A stretch of DNA of 64,000 nt from Algoriphagus marincola DSM 16067 (GTDB lineage Bacteria; Bacteroidota; Bacteroidia; Cytophagales; Cyclobacteriaceae): NCBI RefSeq assembly GCF_000429405.1, contig NZ_AUBU01000002.1:186001-250000 (forward strand), read 5' to 3'. The notes under the pieces are model-generated. The model was not told the DNA's origin, did no database searches, and worked only from the letters and a program-made list of their open reading frames with translations. The position numbers were made by a program, and so were the translations under genes. Positions 15,543 to 23,637 of this stretch are shown here, piece after piece (positions within the stretch are counted from its first letter, which is position 1; every line of letters starts with the position of its first letter).

Positions 15543-16646
15543 ATGTTTAATTTATTCAAGAAGAAGAAACCTGAAGCGAAGAAGTCAAATTTCTTACCTC
15601 TAAAAGTGAGGGAAGTAGTCAGGGAAACGCCAGATACTGTAAGTATATATTTTGAGCAGCCAGAACCTTTCTTGGAGTACAAACCCGGTCAGTTTTTGAC
15701 TTTGGTTATGGACTTTGAGGGTAAGGAGCATAGACGCTCTTACAGCCTTTGTACATCTCCTTTTGTCGATCCTTTTCCTGGGATTTCGGTCAAAAAGGTA
15801 GCCGGAGGTCTTTTTTCCAACTATCTCAATGAGAAGGTTTTTCCGGGTAAAACTATCAACGTTCTACCTCCTTTGGGAAATTTCACGGTTGATTTCCACA
15901 GCTCACTTCAGCGGCACTTTATTCTGGTAGCGGGTGGAAGTGGGATTACGCCTATCATGGGGATATTAAAATCTGTTTTGGTCAATGAACCCAAGTCCAT
16001 TGCGACATTAATTTATTGCAGCCGAAATGAGGAAATGATCATTTTCAAGGATCAACTCGAAAAATTGGAAAAGACCAACCCTGATCGCCTAAGGATAGAG
16101 CATGTTCTTAGTCAACCTTCATCCGAGTGGACAGGAACTCATGGCCGATTGAATCAAGACAAATTCAAAGAACTTGTCGCTAATGCCGAATATGAGCAGC
16201 GGTATGAAGAAATCTATTTTCTCTGCGGACCGGAGGGAATCATGAGCACTGCTCAAAATGTCCTCAACGAAAGCGGAGTACCTGATGAGCGTGTCCATAC
16301 AGAAAGCTTTTTCTCAGCAGCTGCAGAGCAAGCCAAGGCAGATGCAAAAGCCGGGATTGCTGCGGGAGTTTTGACACGGGATGTGAAAATTACTTTGGAA
16401 GGGGAAGATCATCTTGTAAGTGTAGCTCCGGATAAAACCATCTTAGAAGCTGGTTTGGAGGCTGGTTTGGATATGCCATATAGCTGCCAAAGTGGGCTTT
16501 GTACTGCTTGTCGTGGTAGAATTACCTCTGGTCAGGTGAAAATGGACGAGGATGCAGGTCTAAGTCCAAAAGAGATCGAAGAAGGATATATTTTATGTTG
16601 TTCATCTCGTGCAGTGAGTGACGACATTAAAATCACAATCGAATAG
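15543..16646 (+). CDS. Ferredoxin-NADP reductase-type flavoprotein with C-terminal 2Fe-2S domain (PaaE-like)
   Basis: The 367-residue electron-transfer protein has a FAD domain with HRRSYSLCTSP (RxYS FAD motif) and YKPGQFLTLVM. The NAD(P) domain has LVAGGSGITPIMGIL and IYFLCGPEGIM. The C-terminal plant-type 2Fe-2S ferredoxin domain has MPYSCQSGLCTACRGR (C-x4-C-x2-C) and a final Cys in YILCC. The architecture is that of PaaE, KshB and HmpX-type reductases, which pass electrons from NAD(P)H to an oxygenase. No phenylacetate or other oxygenase genes are nearby, so the partner is unknown. It is followed almost directly by a small membrane protein gene. Confidence 0.9.
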   Translation: MFNLFKKKKPEAKKSNFLPLKVREVVRETPDTVSIYFEQPEPFLEYKPGQFLTLVMDFEGKEHRRSYSLCTSPFVDPFPGISVKKVAGGLFSNYLNEKVFPGKTINVLPPLGNFTVDFHSSLQRHFILVAGGSGITPIMGILKSVLVNEPKSIATLIYCSRNEEMIIFKDQLEKLEKTNPDRLRIEHVLSQPSSEWTGTHGRLNQDKFKELVANAEYEQRYEEIYFLCGPEGIMSTAQNVLNESGVPDERVHTESFFSAAAEQAKADAKAGIAAGVLTRDVKITLEGEDHLVSVAPDKTILEAGLEAGLDMPYSCQSGLCTACRGRITSGQVKMDEDAGLSPKEIEEGYILCCSSRAVSDDIKITIE

Positions 16647-16650
16647 AGTT

Positions 16651-17142
16651 TTGGAATTAGATATAGAAAAGCTTAAAAAGAGCTACCGAAAGCAGGAGGT
16701 AATCTCGCTGATATTGATGTTGGTTGCTCTGCCTATATTCGGAATTGTATACCTCTATTATACTTCTGGTAATTTAGACTGGGATCTACCTCAAATTCCA
16801 GATTTCTTCAGGGGCTTAATGATTGGTTCTGGATACGGCTTGTTGATTGGCCAATTTTTTATTTTCCGGGACGAATTGAAAAGAGCTAAATCAGAAAATG
16901 TTTTTGAAGGAAAAGTGATGCAGTATCTTCGTGCTTCTCAAAAGCGCGTTGGTTTTCTGTTTTTAATATCCTTGATCAGTGCACTAGGTTTACTGTTTTT
17001 TCAAAGTGCCTGGTTTGTGATCATGTTTGCATTGGCACTTGTATTTTTCTCTTTAGCTAAAGTCACACCTGACCGGATGAAGCGGCTACTGAAACTCAGT
17101 AAGGAAGAGGCCGAAATTGCCCGTTTGATTTCAAGACCATAA
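16651..17142 (+). CDS. Hypothetical membrane protein
   Basis: A protein of about 163 residues with an amphipathic charged N-terminus (LDIEKLKKSYRKQE) and four hydrophobic segments: about VISLILMLVALPIFGIVYLY, FFRGLMIGSGYGLLIGQFFI, VGFLFLISLISALGLLFF and FVIMFALALVFFSL. No family is recognised. The start is uncertain: a TTG at 16651 lies 4 bases after the preceding stop, while a GTG at 16618 would overlap the preceding gene by 29 bases; no ATG is available. It is probably co-transcribed with the flavoprotein and ends at a strong terminator. A functional link to the reductase is only inferred from adjacency. Confidence 0.68.
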   Translation: MELDIEKLKKSYRKQEVISLILMLVALPIFGIVYLYYTSGNLDWDLPQIPDFFRGLMIGSGYGLLIGQFFIFRDELKRAKSENVFEGKVMQYLRASQKRVGFLFLISLISALGLLFFQSAWFVIMFALALVFFSLAKVTPDRMKRLLKLSKEEAEIARLISRP

Positions 17143-17145
17143 ATG

Positions 17146-17181
17146 AAAAAGCCCTTTTTGATAGTCAAAAAGGGCTTTTTT
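17146..17181. terminator. Bidirectional Rho-independent terminator
   Basis: A 16-bp perfect stem (aaaaagccctttttga / tcaaaaagggcttttt, 17146-17161 and 17165-17180) with loop tag is flanked by A- and T-runs. It serves the membrane-protein gene (+) and the DUF4097 gene (-). Confidence 0.92.
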
Positions 17182-17198
17182 GTGATTAAATAGTTGGT

Positions 17199-18128
17199 TT
17201 AGTTTTCAATGGAAATGCTTCCTGAAGTGATCTTACCTTTGACCCATGAGGCAGCCCCATTATCCAGTTCTAGACTTTTATTACCCCTAGAGTTTCCTAC
17301 TCGTAGGTTACCGGAAGATGCGCTCAGATCAAAATTGAAGTTTTCCAGGTTCGAATTGGTTTGAATTCGGAAGTTTCCTGAAGAACCTGAAAAACTGGTA
17401 TTTGGGCCAAGCCCGGCATTTTCAGCTCGCATCGATCCAGATGTAAATTTCAAGGCACCGAGTGCACCGATATTTTCTAGTTCTGCTCTCCCAGAGGTAA
17501 ACTGCACGTTGATTTCTCCTCTGATATCAGAAGCGTTTAATGAACCACTGGTGGATTTGTAAGAAACATCTCCGTCTACTTGTGAGATTTCCCCTCGACC
17601 TGAAGTCAAGGATGCAGTTACATCACCACCAATGATCGAAGCTATTAAATTACCTGAGGTTCCACCGATAATTAAATCCCCCTGAATATCTTCTGCGATG
17701 ATTCTACCAGAAGTTACTTTGAGACGAGTCGTCTCGGAATTAACCCGGCTGATTCTGGCACTTCCTGAGCTGTTTTGAACGTCCAATTGAATGGATTCGG
17801 GACCTTTGATCCGGATGTATCCATTGTTTTTGGAGTTTCCCCAGCTTAAGTTGCGACTTCCGCGCTCATACTTGATTTTCAATACATTACCTAGCGTGAC
17901 AAATACGATGTCCTGATCTTCATCATTGGACTCTAGATATGCTTCTACCTGAACTTCGTCTCCGAAGCCTCCTTCGTAAGTCACTTCAAGCCAACCTCCC
18001 TCAATTTCGAGTTTTTCGATATTTGAATAGGATTTGTTGACGTCCACAAGGACATTTTGTGCAAAAGCACTACTTCCGATCAGAAGTAGTGCAAAATAGA
18101 GGTTGAAAGTTTTCAAAATATTATTCAT
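17199..18128 (-). CDS. DUF4097-type beta-helix surface/periplasmic protein
   Basis: The 309-residue exported protein has a signal peptide ending LLLIGSSAFAQ (about residue 23). A long run of short strand repeats then follows, of the type TSGRIIAEDIQGDLIIGG, TSGNLIASIIGGDV, TSGRGEISQVDGDV and SGSLNASDIRGEI. The T/S-S-G turn recurs roughly every 19-20 residues. This is the DUF4097/head-GIN-like right-handed beta-helix pattern, an adhesin-like fold with no known activity. It is the last minus-strand gene after the ECF-sigma operon (107-base gap). It has its own leader, which shares a 23-bp motif with the PspC gene leader at 25627 and a 31-codon frame that overlaps its start by ATGA. Confidence 0.85.
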   Translation of the reverse strand: MNNILKTFNLYFALLLIGSSAFAQNVLVDVNKSYSNIEKLEIEGGWLEVTYEGGFGDEVQVEAYLESNDEDQDIVFVTLGNVLKIKYERGSRNLSWGNSKNNGYIRIKGPESIQLDVQNSSGSARISRVNSETTRLKVTSGRIIAEDIQGDLIIGGTSGNLIASIIGGDVTASLTSGRGEISQVDGDVSYKSTSGSLNASDIRGEINVQFTSGRAELENIGALGALKFTSGSMRAENAGLGPNTSFSGSSGNFRIQTNSNLENFNFDLSASSGNLRVGNSRGNKSLELDNGAASWVKGKITSGSISIEN

Positions 18129-18220
18129 GTGTTTTTAATTTGTTTTTCAAAGGTCACATGGAATCTTGTATGGTTTACAATTATTTCGAAGTGTGTTAAC
18201 TCCGATATACTCGATTTCAT
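18125..18220 (-). CDS. Possible 31-codon upstream ORF coupled to the DUF4097 gene
   Basis: A minus-strand frame starts with ATG AAA TCG AGT ATA (MKSSI) and ends in TGA overlapping the DUF4097 ATG as ATGA, the classic arrangement for translational coupling. The PspC leader at 25630-25707 contains a short frame starting with the same MKSSI. The downstream peptide sequences then differ, while the 23-bp nucleotide motif is conserved in another frame. The shared start could therefore reflect a regulatory RNA/DNA element rather than a peptide. Reported as tentative. Confidence 0.25.
   Translation of the reverse strand: MKSSISELTHFEIIVNHTRFHVTFEKQIKNT
18151..18173. promoter_or_regulatory. Leader motif shared with the PspC gene (copy 1)
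   Basis: The plus-strand reading is AGGTCACATGGAATCT, then T-G-T, then ATGG, 22 bases upstream of the DUF4097 start. Copy 2 at 25627-25649 differs only at two pyrimidines (21 of 23 identical). Both contain two ATGG half-sites 12 bases apart. It could be an operator or an RNA leader element. Confidence 0.5.
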
Positions 18221-18235
18221 AGTGTGTTATTGGTT

Positions 18236-19066
18236 TTAATCTACTCGAAGTCCAAAACTAATCGCTTGCAATTCAGGTCCTAAGCCCGGCTGAAACAAGT
18301 CATTCAAATCATAATTGAAGAAAAAGGTCACATCGCCGACACCTACTTCTCCTCGGAGGCCGTAACGGAAGTTTTCAACATACATGTTGGATTTGGTAAA
18401 GACCTTTTGCTTATCACCATCCAAGTCGTCATAGACATATTTACCTCTACCTCCCAGTCTAAATCCAGCATAGCCACCAGCACCAATTCTGAAATTGCCA
18501 TCATTGGTTCTAAAAGTAGGTACTAGGGTCAACGTGGCATAGGAAGCAGAAATTTTCGATTTGGTAGGTACACCTTCAGGACCGTTTGGTAAATCTTCAA
18601 AGTTGACAAAGTCAAGCCCATCAGGATTTCTCACTGCGATAGTACCTCGATCCTCAAATTTAAAGTTGTACCAATTCACACCGAGTGTAGATCGAAGATG
18701 GAAGTTTTTACTGGCCTTCCAAGTACCTACGGAGTGAAGTGATACATACCAACTTCCCCAAGGTTTCACCTGCGGTGCGCCCTTATCATTTGGGTACATG
18801 CTGAGACCTATTTCACTTTCCAGAAAGTTGTAATAAAACTTATTGGTAGACTTTCGGATGTACTTTTCGGAATCATTGTCAAGCTGGTTATCCTCTTCCC
18901 ATTCTATGAGCTTGGTGCCATCTGCGTATTTGGTGACAGTCCAGCTTTTGCCCATGATGGTGTAGTCTAAAGTCTTTTCCACTTTTTTGGTGGTATCCTG
19001 TGATTGTGCAAAAGTTCCCGAAGCAAAAATCACAAGAGCTAGGATAAATAGTGGTAGTTTTCTCAT
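18236..19066 (-). CDS. Outer-membrane beta-barrel protein (paralogue of the next upstream gene)
   Basis: A 276-residue protein counted from the ATG at 19066, which gives the signal peptide MRKLPLFILALVIFASGTF ending AQSQ; an upstream frame to 19126 exists but spoils the signal. The mature part ends in a small beta-barrel domain with alternating aromatic strands. It shares blocks with its neighbour: YNFKFE(D/N)R, KSKISASY, GPELxxISFG-like C-terminus, and YGLRGEVGVG versus YGVRGEIGVG. The C-terminal strand is typical of BAM substrates. It is fourth in the ECF sigma operon, 43 bases after its paralogue. The function is unknown, probably envelope-related. Confidence 0.83.
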   Translation of the reverse strand: MRKLPLFILALVIFASGTFAQSQDTTKKVEKTLDYTIMGKSWTVTKYADGTKLIEWEEDNQLDNDSEKYIRKSTNKFYYNFLESEIGLSMYPNDKGAPQVKPWGSWYVSLHSVGTWKASKNFHLRSTLGVNWYNFKFEDRGTIAVRNPDGLDFVNFEDLPNGPEGVPTKSKISASYATLTLVPTFRTNDGNFRIGAGGYAGFRLGGRGKYVYDDLDGDKQKVFTKSNMYVENFRYGLRGEVGVGDVTFFFNYDLNDLFQPGLGPELQAISFGLRVD

Positions 19067-19109
19067 TGGTTTTGTATTGATAGTTGGTAAAAAGCTTAGA
19101 ATGAATGGT

Positions 19110-20147
19110 TTAGAATACGATGCCAAATGTAATCGGATTCAATTCAGGTCCTTTTCCGTCCTGGAAAAGATTGTTGAGGTCATAAGTGGAGAAGAAAGTA
19201 AATCGTCCTACTCCGATTTCTCCCCGGACGCCATAACGCAAATTGTTAAGGTATAAGCCGGTATTTTGCTTGTCTTTTTTACGTCCTGAGCCTCCAAGTT
19301 CACGGTAGACAAATTTAGATTGACCTCCCAATCTGTAACCTACGTAAGGTCCTGCTGCGATTCGAAGTCCTCTTCTACCATTATCATTCATTTTCCCAAA
19401 ATCCAACTCCAGCATGGTCATGGCAGTAAGGTAAGAAGCTGAGATTTTGCTCTTAAATCCGTCTACATCTGTACGCTGAGTAAACTCAATCATGTCGTCT
19501 CCTCGTACTGCTTGGAAGTCTCGATTTTCAAACTTGAAGTTGTAGAACTGAAAGCCTACACCGAAATTCCAGTAAAATCCTTTGGAAATACGCTGGGCAG
19601 CCATCCAGTTCAGTCCCACATTCCAGCTTCCCCAACCTTTGACTGCGTAGGGATTGTCTGAAGTTGGAAATTGTCCATCTGCGTCGAGGTAATTGGTGAC
19701 GCCCAGATCCACATTAAAGAAGGTTCGAAAAGCGGGTTCTTCCTTTTTGGACCGGTTGGTTTCGATTTTGACTTTGGTATTGGCGCCGGTTTCATCTACG
19801 TAGACGCGCATACCTCCGATTTGCACTTCGGTCTCCAGTCCATCTTCTCGTACTTTCACCACTTCTTTGGTTGATCCATCTTTCTTACGGATTTCTACGA
19901 TAGTCAATTCGCCAGTCTCTTCATCTTCTTCAAGACCCAGGGATCTGATTATCTCATTGATATCCATCGATTTAAGTCGTTCAAAATCTTCCTTATTTTC
20001 GACGATAATCACGACTTTACCGGATTTTCCGAATTCGACTATCACAGAGTCTTTGTTGATTAGGTGATCATTGGATGGCAAGCTATTGTATGCAAAAGCA
20101 GTTTGCACAAGGGCCATCAGGCAGAATAATAGCAGGTACTTTTTCAT
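19110..20147 (-). CDS. Outer-membrane beta-barrel protein with N-terminal extra domain
   Basis: The 345-residue protein has a signal peptide (MKKYLLLFCLMALVQTAFA). About 110 charged residues follow (KVVIIVENKEDFERLKSMDI, VEIRKKDGSTKEVVKVREDG), then a beta-barrel domain paralogous to the next gene downstream (YNFKFENRDFQAVRGDD, KSKISASYL, YGVRGEIGVGRFTFFSTYDL). Tandem duplication followed by divergence of the N-terminal region is the simplest origin. It lies 30 bases downstream of the anti-sigma-like gene, so it is a likely target of the operon's own sigma factor. Confidence 0.83.
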   Translation of the reverse strand: MKKYLLLFCLMALVQTAFAYNSLPSNDHLINKDSVIVEFGKSGKVVIIVENKEDFERLKSMDINEIIRSLGLEEDEETGELTIVEIRKKDGSTKEVVKVREDGLETEVQIGGMRVYVDETGANTKVKIETNRSKKEEPAFRTFFNVDLGVTNYLDADGQFPTSDNPYAVKGWGSWNVGLNWMAAQRISKGFYWNFGVGFQFYNFKFENRDFQAVRGDDMIEFTQRTDVDGFKSKISASYLTAMTMLELDFGKMNDNGRRGLRIAAGPYVGYRLGGQSKFVYRELGGSGRKKDKQNTGLYLNNLRYGVRGEIGVGRFTFFSTYDLNNLFQDGKGPELNPITFGIVF

Positions 20148-20177
20148 TTTTGTATAAATAAATAGGTGGTGGTTTTT

Positions 20178-20933
20178 TTATTCTTCAGTTACTTTTTCTT
20201 TTCGAGTCACCAGCGCCGTAAACAAGTTGTTTTTGGCATCCTGTAGATTTGCAAAGCCTTCATCGACTTTCCCCAAAAGACCCTCTACTTGATTGACTTT
20301 TCGACCGATATCAGCGATCAGGTTTTTATCTTCTTTGATTCCATCGGATATGATGGTTACTCGATATGCCGGTTCTTCTACAGGTTTTGCTTCAGCGATC
20401 AATAGACTTTGGTTGATTTTTGCAGTTGGTACACTTGGTAGTTCTACTTCTTTGTTGATTCTGATTTCAGGTAATTCCTCTCGGACTTTTGGTTCTTCGA
20501 TTTCCGTCTCCGCTTGCGCAATCAGGTTTTGCGGAGTCTGGAATTCTTTTTTCACAGGTGGTTTTGGCTCATTTCTTGGCGATCCTTCTTCCTGAATGAT
20601 TTCAATACTTGATTCCTTTTCATCAGTTTTCTGAGGTTCTTCTGTTTCAGTGATAGTTACCGGTGGAGTTTCCTCAGAGTTCGGCTCGGTGATTTCCTCC
20701 GAAAGAAGATTTTGTTCTTCAATTGGACTGTCGGTACTGCGAAGGAGACTACCGACGGCAAGTAATAAGGCCACTGCTGCAGCTACTGCCCACCATACAA
20801 AAGGGGCTGATTTCTTTTCTTGCTTAGGCAACTGGTTTTCAAGTCTCTCCCAAGCCAATCGACTGGGTTTGACTTCGTGATTCTCCAGGTTTTCCCGAAA
20901 AATCGTATCCAAGTTTTCTTTATTCTTAGCCAT
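20178..20933 (-). CDS. Single-pass membrane protein, probable anti-sigma factor
   Basis: The 251-residue protein has a cytoplasmic N-terminus with HEVKPSRLAWERLENQLP (about 18-35). One transmembrane helix lies at about 43-64 (APFVWWAVAAAVALLLAVGSLL, split over its length), then a long periplasmic tail very rich in Glu, Pro and Thr (EEITEPNSEETPPVTITETE). Its start overlaps the ECF sigma gene by 8 bases. The layout (short cytosolic domain, one helix, sigma gene immediately upstream) fits an anti-sigma factor, though no zinc-binding HxxxCxxC motif is present. It could sense envelope state through the disordered periplasmic part. Confidence 0.75.
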   Translation of the reverse strand: MAKNKENLDTIFRENLENHEVKPSRLAWERLENQLPKQEKKSAPFVWWAVAAAVALLLAVGSLLRSTDSPIEEQNLLSEEITEPNSEETPPVTITETEEPQKTDEKESSIEIIQEEGSPRNEPKPPVKKEFQTPQNLIAQAETEIEEPKVREELPEIRINKEVELPSVPTAKINQSLLIAEAKPVEEPAYRVTIISDGIKEDKNLIADIGRKVNQVEGLLGKVDEGFANLQDAKNNLFTALVTRKEKVTEE

Positions 20934-21495
20934 TGATTCTCTTTTTTATGAGTTGTTGACTGGCGATTTTTTCTTTCAATACATTCCTTGCACGGTTCAG
21001 TTGGGATTTCGAAGTGCTTTCACTGATTCCCAATAGATCTGCAATTTCCTGATGTGCATAGCCTTCAATTGCATAGAGGTTGAAGACTGTCCGGTATCCA
21101 ACAGGTAGGCTTTCTACCATGTCCATTAAATCCTCTGCTTCGAGATCTGTGCTTTCGTAGTGGAAGTGCTCATATTGATGATCTTCTTCCACATGTACTT
21201 CCATCATGAGATGGCGATTACTTCTCAAAGTCATGAGGGACTGAGTGACGACGATTCGCTTCATCCAGCCTTCGAAGCTGCCTTTTCCCTCGTACTGAGG
21301 TAGTTTTTCGAATATTTTCATGAAGCTTTCGATCATTACGTCCTCTGCATGCTCTCTATTCTTCAGGTAGCGAAGGCATATCGCCAGAAATTTGCCTGAA
21401 TAGCTATCGTACAATGCCCGCTGAGCCGAACGGTCTCCTTTGAGGCATCCCTTGATTAGCTTTTCGTCTGAAGAATAGTTGGTTTTAAATAACAT
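20926..21495 (-). CDS. ECF-type RNA polymerase sigma factor
   Basis: The 189-residue sigma-70-family factor has region 2 at about 25-95 (RALYDSYSGKFLAICLRYLK, AEDVMIESFMKIFEKLP, GSFEGWMKRIVVTQSL). Region 4 lies at about 125-178 (LPVGYRTVFNLYAIEGYAHQ, EIADLLGISESTSKSQLNRA). Regions 1.1 and 3 are absent, as in extracytoplasmic-function sigma factors. It heads the minus-strand operon sigma, anti-sigma-like, barrel, barrel. Autoregulation from a promoter in the 201-base gap upstream (21496-21696) is expected from family behaviour, but I cannot identify its recognition site. Confidence 0.95.
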   Translation of the reverse strand: MLFKTNYSSDEKLIKGCLKGDRSAQRALYDSYSGKFLAICLRYLKNREHAEDVMIESFMKIFEKLPQYEGKGSFEGWMKRIVVTQSLMTLRSNRHLMMEVHVEEDHQYEHFHYESTDLEAEDLMDMVESLPVGYRTVFNLYAIEGYAHQEIADLLGISESTSKSQLNRARNVLKEKIASQQLIKKRING

Positions 21496-21696
21496 TCTTG
21501 GTGGCTTTCAATGAGGTAGATGTCACTTTTGAAAAATTGGTTGCATGCAGCGTGAAAAAAAGTTAAAAAAATATTTAAATAACTGAAAATCAGTGCATAA
21601 AATATGGTGTTTGAATTAGCATGGCATTTACGCCATACTTTTGCTAAGCATGAAATGCTGAATTCCACTAAAGTTTTGCCTTGGAAGGTTAAGCAT

Positions 21697-22164
21697 TTAG
21701 AAGAATGCTTTGTAATTGATGATGATATCCAACGTAGTCCACTCGGCCTTTTTGACGACAACAGGTTGTATACTTCCATTTCCATCAAACATATTGGCGA
21801 ACAAACCTTCTTCCTCTTTCACAAAAATGGAGTAAGTTCCAGGAGCTAACTGAATGCTGTACTTACCATCTGCATCGGACCGGACAGAATCAATCGGCTC
21901 ACCTTTTACTCTACTGAATAAAGCTCTTTCCCTCGCCGCATCGGATAGGTTAGTCAAAGGATAAATCAGTAGCATTCGCTCTGCCGGTACTCCTTTAGGA
22001 TTGACTTCAGAGGATTTCCCGTCTTCGCTTATCATAGGCATTTGATTTCCCTCGAGCCAAGTGACTTTCCCCTGTATTCCCTGACCGTCAGAAAGTGGAG
22101 GCTTGCAGGAATTTGTCATAAGAATGGGAATTAGAAGAAGCGCTAAGATAATTTTCGAAGACAT
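21697..22164 (-). CDS. Lipoprotein with carboxypeptidase-regulatory-like (Ig) domain
   Basis: The 155-residue lipoprotein, counted from the ATG at 22164, has a signal peptide MSSKIILALLLIPILMTNSC with a lipobox ending in Cys20. An earlier ATG at 22188 would overlap the neighbouring hydrolase gene by 14 bases and lengthen the signal. The mature part ends in a transthyretin-like/CarboxypepD_reg segment: SVRSDADGKYSIQLAPGTYS then IFVKEEEGLFANMF. The domain is common in Bacteroidetes surface and periplasmic proteins. It follows the beta-CASP hydrolase gene on the same strand, 10 bases apart, probably as an operon. The function is unknown. Confidence 0.8.
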   Translation of the reverse strand: MSSKIILALLLIPILMTNSCKPPLSDGQGIQGKVTWLEGNQMPMISEDGKSSEVNPKGVPAERMLLIYPLTNLSDAARERALFSRVKGEPIDSVRSDADGKYSIQLAPGTYSIFVKEEEGLFANMFDGNGSIQPVVVKKAEWTTLDIIINYKAFF

Positions 22165-22174
22165 GTTTGTAGGC

Positions 22175-23575
22175 TTAAATATTTTCAAAAAGCAGAACGG
22201 ACTCTAGGTAATTTGGAATAATCGTTCTCCAGCCTAGTTCGAAGTCCAACTTATGTGCCAATTCCTCGGAGTTTTTTCCTTCTCCATGAACGATAAAAGT
22301 TATTTTAGGACTTTCGGTAAAGCCTTCAGCCCATTCCATTAATTCTTCCTGGTCAGCATGTGCAGACAATCCGTCTATTTGATAGATTTTGGCTTCATTT
22401 GGCACTTGATTTCCGTAAATGGTAATAAATTTTTCGCCCTCAAGAAGCCGTCTACCCCGTGTCCCTTCTGCCTGAAAACCAACGAAAATGACCCCATTCT
22501 TTGGATTTGGAAGGTGATGGTATAGATGATGAAGTACCCGGCCACCTGTCGCCATCCCTGAGGCGGAAATAATGATCGCGTTCCCTCTGAATTCATTCAA
22601 TGACTTTGAGTCTTCTTGTTTTCGATAGTATTTGAGCTGTGGATGATCAAAAGGATGAGCATCTTCCTCTTCAAGTACAGCACTCAGTTGATGATCATTT
22701 CGAAACTTCATGTAAAGCTCTGTCGCATTGATACCCATAGGGGAGTCAACAAAAACAGGGACTTTAGGTATTTTTCCCTTTTGCATCAGTTGAAAAATAT
22801 GATACATCACCAGTTGCGTACGGCCAACGGCAAAAGAAGGGATGATCACCAAACCTCCTCTGTCAAAAGTGTCCGTAATTGCAGCTGCCAATTCTTCTCC
22901 TGGGCGTGATTTTGTTGCAATTCTATCTCCATAAGTTGACTCGATCCAGAGAATATCAGCTTTAGGGATAAGGGTAGGAGGGTACAAAATCGGATCATGG
23001 AACCTACCCAAGTCACCAGAGAAAACCAGTCGCTTTTTTTGGGTATCTCCTTCAATCAATACTTTGACAATGGCTGCACCTAGAATATGACCTGCATGAT
23101 AATAGGTGACGGTAATCTTGGGGTGAATGGAAAAGGGCTTTTCGAAATCCTGTGTGACGAAAAGTGGAAATACAGCCTCTGCATCTTCTGCTGTGTAAAG
23201 TGGCTGTGGGTTGTCATGTCTAGAGTAGCCTTTTTTTCTTGCATATTCAGCTTCTTCTTCCTGGAGCTTTCCAGAGTCCAACAGTAGAATTTTGGCTAAT
23301 TCTGCGGTGGCTTCGGTGCAATAAATCGGACCATTGAAGCCTTGCTTTACCAGACGAGGAAGGTATCCGATATGATCTAAGTGTGCATGAGTAAGGATGA
23401 CTGCCTCCATTTGGTCGAGAGGCATGGGGAATTTGTCCCAGTTTCGCTCTCTGAGTTCTCTTCTTCCCTGAAACAACCCACAATCCACCAAAAACTCAAA
23501 ATCACCTGTATCAATCAAATATTTTGAACCGGTCACTGAACCTGCTCCTCCTAAAAATTTTGCGCTGATGTTCAT
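22175..23575 (-). CDS. Metallo-beta-lactamase/beta-CASP hydrolase (CPSF/Ysh1-like RNase family)
   Basis: The 466-residue protein has the metallo-beta-lactamase motif LTHAHLDHIGYLP (His63, His65, Asp67, His68), the downstream HAGHILGAAI and SGDLGR motifs, and a beta-CASP insert. It also has the C-terminal RNA-specificity (RMMBL) segment (IYQIDGLSAHADQEELMEWA). Bacterial relatives of the CPSF-73/Ysh1 group are probable RNA nucleases acting in the cytoplasm, although few have been characterised. No signal peptide is seen. It starts downstream of a strong terminator and is followed by a lipoprotein gene in the same direction, an unrelated-looking partner. Confidence 0.92.
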   Translation of the reverse strand: MNISAKFLGGAGSVTGSKYLIDTGDFEFLVDCGLFQGRRELRERNWDKFPMPLDQMEAVILTHAHLDHIGYLPRLVKQGFNGPIYCTEATAELAKILLLDSGKLQEEEAEYARKKGYSRHDNPQPLYTAEDAEAVFPLFVTQDFEKPFSIHPKITVTYYHAGHILGAAIVKVLIEGDTQKKRLVFSGDLGRFHDPILYPPTLIPKADILWIESTYGDRIATKSRPGEELAAAITDTFDRGGLVIIPSFAVGRTQLVMYHIFQLMQKGKIPKVPVFVDSPMGINATELYMKFRNDHQLSAVLEEEDAHPFDHPQLKYYRKQEDSKSLNEFRGNAIIISASGMATGGRVLHHLYHHLPNPKNGVIFVGFQAEGTRGRRLLEGEKFITIYGNQVPNEAKIYQIDGLSAHADQEELMEWAEGFTESPKITFIVHGEGKNSEELAHKLDFELGWRTIIPNYLESVLLFENI

Positions 23576-23599
23576 CTGATCTTTTTTTGGAGAAGTTAC

Positions 23600-23637
23600 A
23601 AAAAAAGGGACACTCGGTTAGGAATGTCCCTCTTTTT
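23600..23637. terminator. Rho-independent terminator after the PspC gene
   Basis: An inverted repeat gggaca / tgtccc (23607-23612 and 23625-23630) is flanked by A- and T-runs on both sides, directly next to the stop codon of the PspC gene. It separates that gene from the beta-CASP hydrolase. Confidence 0.8.

Noticed and set aside
15543..16646. Assignment as PaaE of a phenylacetate catabolic cluster
   Set aside because: No paaA, paaB, paaC or other paa genes nearby; only the domain architecture is supported, so a generic reductase name is used.
21604..21849. 81-codon plus-strand frame
   Set aside because: Overlaps the lipoprotein gene on the other strand, which has a clear lipobox and domain; this frame has no recognisable features.
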